From contig OZ038316.1 of the NCBI GenBank assembly GCA_964035775.1, forward strand, positions 30,423,885-30,487,884: DNA of 64,000 nt, read 5' to 3'. The DNA comes from Osedax frankpressi (Eukaryota; Annelida; Polychaeta; Sabellida; Siboglinidae). Under the pieces are notes generated by a model. It ran no database searches. It saw only the letters and a program-made list of their open reading frames with translations, and was not told where the DNA came from. This document shows positions 1 through 10,500 of the stretch, piece by piece (within the stretch, counting starts at the first letter, position 1; each line of letters opens with the position of its first letter). Position numbers and translations under genes: made by a program.

Positions 1-920
1 TACATAAGATAAGGTAGTAAATAAGGTACATAAGATAAGGTAGTAAATAAGGTACATAAGATAAGGTAGTAAATAAGGTACATAAGATAAGGTAGTAAAT
101 AAGGTACATAAGATAAGGTAGTAAATAAGGTACATAAGATAAGGTAGTAAATAAGGTACATAAGATAAGGTAGTAAATAAGGTACATAAGATAAGGTAGT
201 AAATAAGGTACATAAGATAAGGTAGTAAATAAGGTACATAAGATAAGGTAGTAAATAAGGTACATAAGATAAGGTAGTAAATAAGGTACATAAGATAAGG
301 TAGTAAATAAGGTACATAAGATAAGGTAGTAAATAAGGTACATAAGATAAGGTAGTAAATAAGGTACATAAGATAAGGTAGTAAATAAGGTACATAAGAT
401 AAGGTAGTAAATAAGGTACATAAGATAAGGTAGTAAATAAGGTACATAAGATAAGGTAGTAAATAAGGTACATAAGATAAGGTACATAAGATTAAATAGC
501 AAATAAGGTACATAAGATAAGGTACATAAAATAAAGTACATAAAATAAGGTACATAAGATAAGGTAGTAAATAAGGTACATAAGATAAGGTAGTAAATAA
601 GGTACATAAGATAAGGTAGTAAATAAGGTACATAAGATAAGGTAGTAAATAAGGTACATAAGATAAGGTAGTAAATAAGGTACATAAGATAAGGTAGTAA
701 ATAAGGTACATAAGATAAGGTAGTAAATAAGGTACATAAGATAAGGTAGTAAATAAGGTACATAAGATAAGGTAGTAAATAAGGTACATAAGATAAGGTA
801 GTAAATAAGGTACATAAGATAAGGTAGTGAATAAGGTACATAAGATAAGGTAGTAAATAAGGTACATAAGATAAGGTAGTAAATAAGGTACATAAGATAA
901 GGTACATAAGATAAGATAGT
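1..920. repeat. 26-bp minisatellite
   Basis: About 35 head-to-tail copies of a 26-bp A/T/G unit containing ACATAAGATAAGG and TAGTAAATAAGG. Copies are almost identical except for a short degenerate patch near 480-560, so the array is young or homogenised. It runs off the left edge. It lies on the 3' side of the mppe1-like exons, so it may sit in one of that gene's introns or beyond its end. Long open frames through it are repeat artefacts. Confidence 0.95.
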
Positions 921-2519
921 AAATATTCTTCAATTTCTAAATTAAAATATAAGAGTATAAGAAATTATGACTTTTACTATGATTTGACTTGAATGAGGAT
1001 GAGGAAGAAATGAAGGAGGATAACAACCATCATAAAATATGGACAACAGTTGGATGGAAAATAAAATAGAAGATGCGAGATAGTAAACTTAACAAAAGAT
1101 AAAGAGGTGATGTATTATGATGAGGAATTCCAAATAATATATTGATTTGATGGACTAGGAAATGTAATTGGATTTCAAACTGTACTTTATTTTTGGAGTT
1201 CAAGGCTTTCGCAAATATATTATGAAATCGGATATTATAGTTCAAGAACTCCAAATTTTGAGAACTGTTCGAGGCGGCCATTTTGTTTTGGGAATCGGTA
1301 CCTGAAAATCAAAATAAATCATTTATATCAGACTATATTATCAAAATTAGAAAATAGAGATTTAAATTTAAAGAAAAGTTAAAAAAGAATTACAGAAAAG
1401 TTACAGAAAAGTGGTGATATGATTTTAAATAATGATTAATGTAGTGTTGTGTAAAATAGAATAAATGGTAGCGTGAAGAGTGGTCTAGGAGTGGTGTGTG
1501 GAGTGTAATGGTATGTAGATTAATGTGCAGAGTGTTGAGTGTAGTGGCCTATTGACTAGTGTGTAGAGTGGTCTATTGAGTGGAGTGGTCTATTGAGTGG
1601 TGTGTGGAGTGCGGAGTGACGTGTGTAGAGTGTTGTGTGGAGTGTTGATTGAGTGGAATGGTGTGTAGATTAATGTTCGAAGTGTTGTATGGAGAGTGAC
1701 CTATTGAGTGATGTGTGGATTGACGTGTGTAGAGTGGTGTGTGGAGTGTTGATTGAGTGGAATGGTGTGCGGAGTATTATGAGGAGTGTATGCGGTGCGG
1801 TGTATAGAGTAGTGTGTGTTGTGGTATGAGGAGTGGTATGATAAGTATGCCTTTAAATTTGAAAATATTAATACATTTAAATAGTAATAGACAATTTAGA
1901 GATGTTATTTTCTTCTTTTTTTAAAATTTTATGAAAATAATCATATTGCTTTATTTATAATATATAAATTTAACATTTATTTTGATTACATATTTAAATG
2001 ATTTATTTAACTATATTGTATCATATTCATTAGTGGAATTATCTTCTTTTCAACAATAAATGTATTAACATAAATGTATATAACATTGTTAATGTATTAC
2101 TAAATATATTATATTATTTATTAATAGTATATAAAGAATCTCAGGTGGTTTTTTAATTGTATCTAAAATTTAATTTTATTATTAGAACTAAATGTGCCGT
2201 ATTATTAATGTGTATAGGTGTATAATAAGTATAAGTGTATAGGTGTATAATAGGTGGTCAGTTATATCATTTTCTAATATTCATACAATGAAATGAACAA
2301 TTAATGACCGGTCACAAATAATTGTGAACATTTGATCTAATATTGATTCGGTTGTATAGAATATTCTAGTAGGAGTAACTATATTATAATATTGACCAAT
2401 ACATTATAGGATTTCTCATATTATCTTTACATGTGCCAATGTTAAATCTGCATTAGATAGTGTTCAATTTAGTTATTCTTTAAAACAAATATTGAAACAT
2501 TATGCCATGTATTGAGCGT
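921..2519. other. AT-rich stretch with degenerate GTGTGGAGTG repeats
   Basis: No recognisable exon. Positions about 1465-1830 hold diverged copies of the GTGTGGAGTG motif that dominates the array at 2520-3657, apparently an older remnant of the same family. The minus strand at 1030-1310 has an open stretch after an acceptor-like TTTTCAG, but it does not resemble the expected metallophosphoesterase continuation and is not called. The missing downstream exons of the mppe1-like gene were searched for here and not found. Confidence 0.6.
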
Positions 2520-3657
2520 TTTTAAGAGTGGTGTGTAGAGTGGTGTGTGGAGTGGTATGTGGAGTGGTGTGTGGAGTGGTGTATGGAGTGGTTTGTGGAG
2601 TGGTGTGTGGAGTGGTGTGTGGAGTGATATGTGGAGTGGTGTGTTGAGTGGTGTATGGAGTGGTTTGTGGAGTGGTGTGTGGAGTGGTGTGTGGAGTGAT
2701 ATGTGAAGTGGTGTGTGGAGTGATATGTAGAGTGGTGTGCGGAGTGATATGTGGAGTGGTGTGAGGAGTGTTGTATGGAGTGGTATGATGAGTTGTATGT
2801 AGAGTGGTATGAGGAGTGGTGTGTGGAGTGGTGTGTGGACTGGTGTGTGGAGTGGTGTGTGGAGTGGTGTGTGGAGTGGTGTGTGGAGTGGTGTGTGGAG
2901 TGATATGTGGAGTGGTGTGTGGAGTGATATGTAGAGTGGTGTGCGGAGTGATATGTGGAGTGGTGTGAGGAGTGTTGTATGGAGTGGTATGATGAGTTGT
3001 ATGTAGAGTGGTATGAGGAGTGGTGTGTGGAGTGGTGTGTGGACTGGTGTGTGGAGTGGTGTGTGGAGTGGTGTGTGGAGTGGTGTGTGGAGTGGTGTGT
3101 GGAGTGGTGTGTGGAGTGGTATGATGAGTGGTATGATGAGTTGTATGTATAGTGGTATGAGGAGTGGTGTGTGGAGTGGTGTGTGGAGTGGTGTGTGGAG
3201 TGGTGTGTGGAGTGGTGTGTGGAGTGATATGTGGAGTGGTGTGTGGAGTGATATGTAGAGTGGTGTGAGAGGTGTTGTATGGAGTGGTATGATGAGTTGT
3301 ATGTAGAGTGGTATGAGGAGTGGTGTGTGGAGTGGTGTGTGGACTGGTGTGTGGACTGGTGTGTGGAGTGGTGTGTGGAGTGGTGTGTGGAGTGGTGTGT
3401 GGAGTGGTGTGTGGAGTGGTATGATGAGTGGTATGATGAGTTGTATGTATAGTTGTATGTATAGTGGTATGAGGAGTGGTGTGTGGAGTGGTGTGTGGAA
3501 TGGTGTGTGGAGTGGTGTGTGGAGTGGTGTGTGGAGTGGTGTGTGGAGTGGTGTGTGGAGTGGTGTGAGGAGTGGTGTGTTTGGGGTTCGAAGAGAGCGC
3601 TGTGTGGAGTGGCGTGCGGAGTGGTGTGCGGAGTGGTGTGCGGAGTGGTGCTCGGTT
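2520..3657. repeat. 12-bp minisatellite with higher-order structure (mppe1 intron 3)
   Basis: About 95 copies of a 12-bp unit GTGTGGAGTGGT on the plus strand. Variant units (ATATGTGGAG, TATGATGAGT, TGTATGTAGAG) recur in the same order near 2735, 2940 and 3245, showing a higher-order repeat of roughly 200-300 bp. The array starts 17 bases inside the intron that follows mppe1 exon 3. A period of four codons keeps both strands open; I read those frames as artefacts. Confidence 0.95.
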
Positions 3658-3674
3658 TAAATAAGTTATATAAC

Positions 3675-5489
3675 CTTCGTCCATGAGATCTCCTAGAAAT
3701 ACGACGACATCGGCGGATGCGTAATCAAACGCGTGTTGGAATGTCCTCTTCAGATATCTAATGAACAAAATACGCGTTTGAACACGCTACTCTGTGTTGC
3801 GTGTACGCAAACACGTGTACGCAAACACGTGTACGCAAACACGTGTACGCAAACACGTGTACGCAAACACGTGTACACAAACACGTGTACGCAAACACGT
3901 GTACGCAAACACGTGTACGCAAACACGTGTACGCAAACACGTGTCCACAAACACGTGTACGCAAACAAATGTACACAAACAAGTGTACACAAACACGAGT
4001 CGAATCGGCTCGTCCCCGGCGAACTCCGGAGAAGTTCATTTAAACTTATCGACAATGAAGGGAAAGCCCAAATCCGTGCGAAGCCAATGTTGGCAAAGGT
4101 ATTCTGGTTTAAACTCGAGCCGGCGAATTAATCCGTAACTTCTACGTTTCTTATCAATAGTCGAGTTCAACACGGGACACCACTAATTAATAACCACCTC
4201 GCCATATTAAATGGAGAACAATGATTAAATATAGAGGTAGACACTGAGTTAGACACAAAGTTAGATACGGACTTAGGCATAAGTTAGATACAGACTTAGA
4301 CATAAGTTAGATACAGACTTAGAGTTAAGTTAGATACATAAGTTAGATATATAGTTAGACACAAAGTTAGACACAAAGTTAGACACAAAGTTAGACACAA
4401 AGTTAGACATAAAGTTAGATACAAAGTTAGACATAAAGTTAGACATTAAGTTAGACACAAAGTTAGATACAAAGTTAGACATAAAGTTAGATATAAAGTT
4501 AGACACAAAGTTAGACACAAAGTTAGACATAAAATTAGATACAAAGTTAGACACAAAGTTAGACACAAAGTTAGACACAAAGTTAGACACAAAGTTAGAT
4601 ACAAAGTTAGACACAAAGTTAGACACAAAGTTAGACACAAAGCTGCAATCTAGAGAACCTGTCGGAGTCCCAAGAGATCAGCGAATAGGGAAGAAAGAAC
4701 ACATTGTCTCTGTAACCAGTTATTTGAGGGTCTGCGACCAAGAGCATGCGTAGTTCACCGACTTCAGAACTATAAATATAAAAGGCAAGTTATTGCATAC
4801 GAATCAATTGAATTTCATTGGATCAATCAATCAGATTTACAGAAAAGTGTAATTGAAAAAGTATTGCAGTTATTTGAAAAAAGTATTAAAGTTATAAAGA
4901 TTCTACATCGAATGATTTTAATAAATGTCGGATGAAAAATTTGATAAAATAGAAGTTAATCTACAATTTATTTGGCTGAATATTCTATTGTTTAATATTT
5001 ACTAGGAAAGAAAATCGCGGTTTTATTTTATTAAATGTTAGTTTCACGTTTTTCTGCGATCAGAATTAAAGAGTTTAAACAAATGTTTATTCAATATAAA
5101 ATTACATTTTATGAAAGAGTCGTTAGTATAAAATCATTATTTATTCAATTTAATTGCTTTCATTTAAAATCAATAGATTATTATTTTGAATACAGATTAT
5201 CTTTTACCGAGTATTAGATAAGACCGGAGTAAATATGCATTTCAACTGAAATTGGATTACTTAAATCAAAGATATAGTCGATGGTGGCGGCAGAATGAAA
5301 GTAGACCGTCCAGAGTTGGCCGGGGGACGGATCGCCTCACCGGTTGGGTTGCATGTCCGGCCAGTAGAGGTTCTGCAGCGAGTAGGACAGGTGTTCGTTG
5401 TAGAGCGTCGTGGCCGCAAACAGCAGCAAAGCGAAGCCGACGTGCCGACGCCGTAGTCGATGCAACCAGAAGCGAAGATCCAGCGACAT
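3675..5489 (-). CDS. mppe1: MPPE1/PGAP5 (Cdc1/Ted1-like) metallophosphoesterase, first three exons
   Basis: Exons 5341-5489, 4659-4769 and 3675-3757 join in phase to about 115 residues. Exon 1 gives a short basic N-terminus and a membrane anchor at about residues 16-38, then a Trp-Pro as in human MPPE1. Exon 2 carries the first metal-binding block ([11 protein letters not shown] rather than D-x-H). Exon 3 carries the second ([12 protein letters not shown]). By homology this is an ER/Golgi membrane enzyme that trims the GPI glycan so that GPI-anchored proteins can leave the ER. The ATG at 5489 is the first in frame before the anchor. The later motifs (GN/DHD and the final His pair) are not in the window, so the gene is partial at the left. 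Introns 2 and 3 are filled by minisatellites. The paralogue assignment (PGAP5 versus Ted1/Cdc1) is less certain than the family. Confidence 0.85.
3796..4003. repeat. 14-bp minisatellite carrying CACGTG palindromes (mppe1 intron 2)
   Basis: About 14 copies of a 14-bp unit GTACGCAAACACGT. The unit junction makes ACACGTGT, so eleven CACGTG E-box palindromes lie at exact 14-bp spacing between about 3805 and 3958; the last copies have lost it. The array ends about 40 bases upstream of the exon 3 acceptor. Confidence 0.95.
4225..4642. repeat. 12-bp minisatellite with CTAAC units (mppe1 intron 2)
   Basis: About 33 copies of AGTTAGACACAA and close variants (TACAAAGTTAG, CATAAAGTTAG). On the mppe1 sense strand the unit reads TTGTGTCTAACT, so each copy carries CTAAC, a good animal branch-point motif. 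The array starts 16 bases after the exon 2 donor. Confidence 0.95.
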
Positions 5490-6479
5490 CGCGAGCGACG
5501 GCAACAGCTGAGAAGATGGACCGGAAATAACGGAATGCGTCGTACGGCGATCTAGCGAACTAGTTTAGTGTTCGGCTGGCGATATTACCTTAAAATATAG
5601 CGAAAGTAATCACGATATAAATATCTATATTAAATACTATAGAGATTCCGCGATTCCACCTATATAATTATTATATATATAGTGTATCTACTATATCTAA
5701 TTTGTATATATATACTCTATATAATTTGTATATCTATTATATCTACTATATCTAATTTATATATCTATATTATATCTAATTTGTTTATTTACAATATCTA
5801 ATTTTTATATCTATATTATACCTAATTTTTATATCTACTATATTTAATTTTTATATCTATACTATATCTAATTTATATATGTATACTATATTTAATTTGT
5901 ATATATACTATATTTAATTTGTATATCTATACTATATTTAATTTGTATATTTATACTATATCTAATTTGTATATATATTATATTTAATTTGTATATCTAT
6001 ACTATATCTAATTTGTATATATACTATATCTAATTTGTATATATACTATATCTAATATTTTAAGATCAAGTCACTTTAAAATTCAATGTTTGATATATTT
6101 CCTTAATTAGAGATTTCCAGAGGTTATATTCCATGATACATCAATACTAATCTTAAATTACCTATACCATAATCTTAAATTAATACTAATCTTAAATTAA
6201 CTATCATATAGTATTACAATCTTAAATAACTTACCATATAGTATTACAATATTAAATTAACTATCAAACAACACCACAACCTTAAATTACCTATCATACA
6301 ACACTACAACCAATCAGTCTCTAGTAGATCTTTAGGAGCGACTTAGTACTAGCACATATTATGCTAAATTGTAAACTAATTGCTTTATAACAAGACTCAG
6401 ATAATGGAATTAGGATTATAGAAAATTATAATTATATATATGTACCTATATACACACATACATATATATACACATATAT

Positions 6480-6500
6480 ATACTTATGTATATATATATA

Positions 6501-6549
<49 letters not shown>
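6480..6549. repeat. (TA)n microsatellite
   Basis: Nearly uninterrupted TA dinucleotides in the mppe1-timm23 spacer. Confidence 0.95.
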
Positions 6550-6551
<2 letters not shown>

Positions 6552-7429
6552 AATTATAGAGACATAGAGTGATATAATTTTATTAATATATCTAACTTAA
6601 TGAATCTATTTATATAGCTATTAGAACTTAAACTTTACAAATAGTTCTACCTAATACTGATTACAGCGGGTAATGTTTTTGACTGCAGATAATCAGTAAT
6701 AGTTCTAACCTAATAATATTAGTATAGAATATAGGCGTGGTGCAATCATCTACCAGCTCGCACTAAACCAATCGTATCTTAAACAAGAGGTTATTAAATG
6801 TGGTCAATATAACTTATAAAATTAACTATATTATGCTTAGTAGTGGGCAGATTAGTTATACAAGTATTGCTAATGATAGTATTAAATAGATATTATGAAT
6901 CATAAAATAATAAGTATAGAAGTTTAATGTTTAGAGTGACTTGTGTATATACATGTAATACATATAAAGTAAACTTAAGAAATTTCGATATAAATATATC
7001 AACTTGAATGTATGATATATCATTAACTAGTAATATTTACTATAGAGTAAACTTACATATAATATTTAATTGTATTATAGTAACTATGAACGATACTAAC
7101 ATCAAATTTTAATAATTGATAATAATAATAAGTGTATTCAAGTACATTTCACAATATACAATTTTCCTATATAAATTAAATTTTAAAATAAATAATATAT
7201 TATCCTGTATTATACATTATAGTAATATCATACATACATATTTGTATTAAATCAACAGTGATAACTTATATTTCAATTTACTTGTTTAATGTAAAATTAG
7301 ATAATTATAAATAATTTGAATTGATTCTACATTTGAATAGTTTTACTTTTAAATAATTATTTAAATTTTTTTAAAGTAGGCGGTTCTTAAATATTTTCTA
7401 ATTTCATCTATGTTTATTTACTTATCCCA

Positions 7430-7445
7430 CCAATCATGAAGGTCA
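7430..7445 (+). promoter_or_regulatory. Candidate timm23 promoter elements: CCAAT plus TGAAGGTCA
   Basis: CCAAT at 7430-7434 is followed at once by TGAAGGTCA at 7437-7445. The latter fits TNAAGGTCA, the known site for estrogen-related receptors, which regulate nuclear genes for mitochondria in animals. The pair lies 90-105 bases before the timm23 ATG. In AT-rich DNA such matches can arise by chance; function is inferred. Confidence 0.3.
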
Positions 7446-7534
7446 CGTTCTGAACTGAGAGAAATAATAAAGTGCGACTTCTTATTTTCTAAATAATATC
7501 ATATTAAATAAATTTAAAATAATATATATTATAA

Positions 7535-10500
7535 ATGACAATGGAACAGCCACAGTCTGGGTTTGGAGGAAGTTTATTAAATCAATATTCAGGATCAAAA
7601 TCAGGAATGAATTTACCCGGTAAATATTTTAACAAAATGTGTCTATATTTTCGCATACTCAACCGGCATGTAAACATTTTTACTATTCAATGTCAATTTA
7701 ATTCATAAATAATAACTCGATATTTGTATTTTACATTATTATATTTGTTACTTGTATAATAATAATGTATGTAATTTCTAGAGAGTTAAGTAATTTAATA
7801 AAAGTAAAATTTAATAATTATCTATAATATAACTAGATTATTATATTATTACTATCTACGCTATAGACTATACATTCTATAATATAGATTTTCCAGGAAA
7901 CCATCCAGGTCATTTTAGTTTTTTTTTGTTATATAGTAAAAGTTAAAATATATTTCATTTGCATAAAATATATTATATTTTTTTTGTATTTATAATGTAC
8001 TAGTTAAATACAAAATAATATAATAAATTTATGAGATTGTATAATAGTTAAATCATCTGCTTTTGTTGTATTTAGCTATGTAATATTAACTAAGACATTA
8101 TATGATATGATTCCATTTGTTCATTGATAAATATAATAAATCTAGAAAATAATTTCTTTTTATTTTAAAATAAACATTTTCATAATATTGCAAATTTAAT
8201 TTATACTCGTTGAAGTAATAATTGAAAATTATATTATTAAATTCATAATATCAATATTATTTATTTTATAAATATCAGGTTTGTAGTTTTTTATTTTGTT
8301 TTAAACGAAATTTACTTTTATGATGCTTTTACACCCTAGTAAGATATGTCGAAATAATGACAATAATTTAATTTAAAACAAATTGTGTCGGAATTATTAT
8401 TACTTTTAATCGTAGATTCTACAGATCATTCAGATACAATATTTATAAATAGAAAAAACATTGACATCTAACCTCTGTACTGTGACCCCAAACAAAAATA
8501 AAGTTATTTACTTTATTTAAAATATTTATATTTATTTTACACTTTTAAATAATTAATACGAATTTGTTTTTAATTTAGACAAGATATAATGTGTGTTACA
8601 TGTATATGTATGAGCAATAAGGCAAGGAAAATAAGATTATTAGTTTATCAAATTTTAATAATTTAACGGAGACATTTGAAAATATTTGATATAATTTAGA
8701 ATTTCTTAAATCTATTTTGATTTCCATAAAAAAAGAAAACATGTTCGCTTTTGATTTTCATGTAAAATCGTCGTCATGATCGAGTTAACAGATTTCTGAT
8801 CGGCGTTCGAATCTATCGAAATTATAATTTCATCTTCATAATGCCATGGATTTTAGATTTAGAGGTATCCACATTGTGTCGTTGAAAAAAAGCGTCGTTT
8901 TTCCGATCAGAAAAATATAAAAATTGATTTAGAGATATCCACATTGAAAATTTTAAAATTTGGCATTTTGACCTTTAAAAAACTTTTACAAAGAAAGTAG
9001 AATGTAAATAATTATTTTAAATTGTTAAGTATGAGCCGAATAGAAAAAATACGAAAAGGAATTCACTGCTAAAATTGTTATATATAAATCGCCTTAGAAA
9101 AAGAAAAAGGAGATTATGGTGATACGAGTGGCTATTAGATAGAAAATATAAATTTGCAGGAGCTTCAAATTTGTTAAAAAGAACTAGAAAAGGAACAACC
9201 AAATGAATTTATCAATTTTCTCTGAATGACTCCTAATCAATTTCATTATTTGGTAAATCTTATTAAGCCCATGATTAGGAAAAAAAATACAAATTTGCGA
9301 AAATGTATAGATTTTGTGACCAGGCAATAACTCTTCTATTTCTAGCAACGGGTTAAACTTACATTAAATAAAATAAGAAAATATAAATAAAGTTACCGCT
9401 GTTTACAATTTAATAAGCCCTTTATATTTAAAAAGTGTATAGAACAATATTCATTATATTTTTAAACTTCTGGATATATTATTTTTTTTGATTAAGAAGT
9501 ATACAATTATAATAGGATTATGACAAAAAATACTAATAGTATATAAATATATTTATAATATTAATTATTTCATTTTTATCATTTTTATGATAAAATATTA
9601 GTTATAGTAATAATATAAATATGTGTATAAGTATTACATATTATATTTATAATAGGATATCAAATCAATTATATTCCATATAAAAAATGACCAAATGGTT
9701 TAATAAAATACGAAAAATGTAATATTCAAAATCAAGAATGATTTTTATGTTGAAACTTATATCACTAACTAATACACATTCAGGTAGTTTGAAGACTACA
9801 TTTAGAATTGGACATTCTACAATAGAATTAATTGTAAAAAATACTTGTAAAGCTCTAAGCTCTTCACTCGGTGCGGATTGTTTAAAACTACCAAGAACCG
9901 TAGAGGAGTGGGGAGTTATTTCAGCTAAATTTGAAAGTAGGCGGGATTTACCTAATTGTATCGGGGCATTGGATGGTAAACATATGAATATAGATATAGG
10001 AAATGCGGGATCAACATTTTACAGTTATAAAAGACATAACAGTATTGTGCTGATGGCACTTGTTGATGCAAATTGCAGATTCATATATGTTGATATAGGG
10101 TGTAATGGCAGAGTAAGCGAAGGTGGTGTTTGTTCAAATTCTAGCCTTTCTGAATTATTGAATGATGAGTCGAACACTTTGAATATACCGCCATCAAGAC
10201 AGCTTCCCGGACATAATATCAAAATTCCCCATTTTATTGTAGCAGACCAAGCATTTCCATTAAAACCATATATAATGCGCCCCTATCCATCAAGAAATCT
10301 CGACAAGAAAATATATGAGTAATTATATATATTGATATGTTTAATATAAAATTATATAATGGATATATTACTTTAAAATATTTACAATATATATTGGATA
10401 ATATATAAAAATAATATAACAATAATATAATAATGTTATAGCATACATGAAATAGACTAGTTGAATGTTTATAATTATATAATATTAAAACTAAAATATC

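Larger units (their letters stand above)
5490..7534. other. Divergent intergenic spacer between mppe1 and timm23
   Basis: AT-rich spacer between the start codons of two divergent genes, so it should hold both promoters. From about 5640 to 6060 it has an imperfect AT-rich tandem repeat built on TATATCTAATTTGTATAT. At 6200-6310 are short repeats of the ATCTTAAATTA type, and at 6480-6549 a (TA)n run. No exon was recognised. The only clear promoter-like cluster is near 7430. Confidence 0.7.

Noticed and set aside
1-920. Telomere or satellite end
   Set aside because: The 26-bp unit does not resemble TTAGGG-type telomere repeats, and similar private arrays occur inside genes throughout the window.
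2500-3768. 422-codon minus-strand frame with Thr-Pro-His repeats
   Set aside because: Only its first part overlaps real coding sequence (mppe1 exon 3). The rest reads through the donor into the 12-bp array.
5252-5530. Plus-strand Arg/Ser/Ala-rich ORF
   Set aside because: Antisense shadow of mppe1 exon 1, which has clear homology and correct splice phase.
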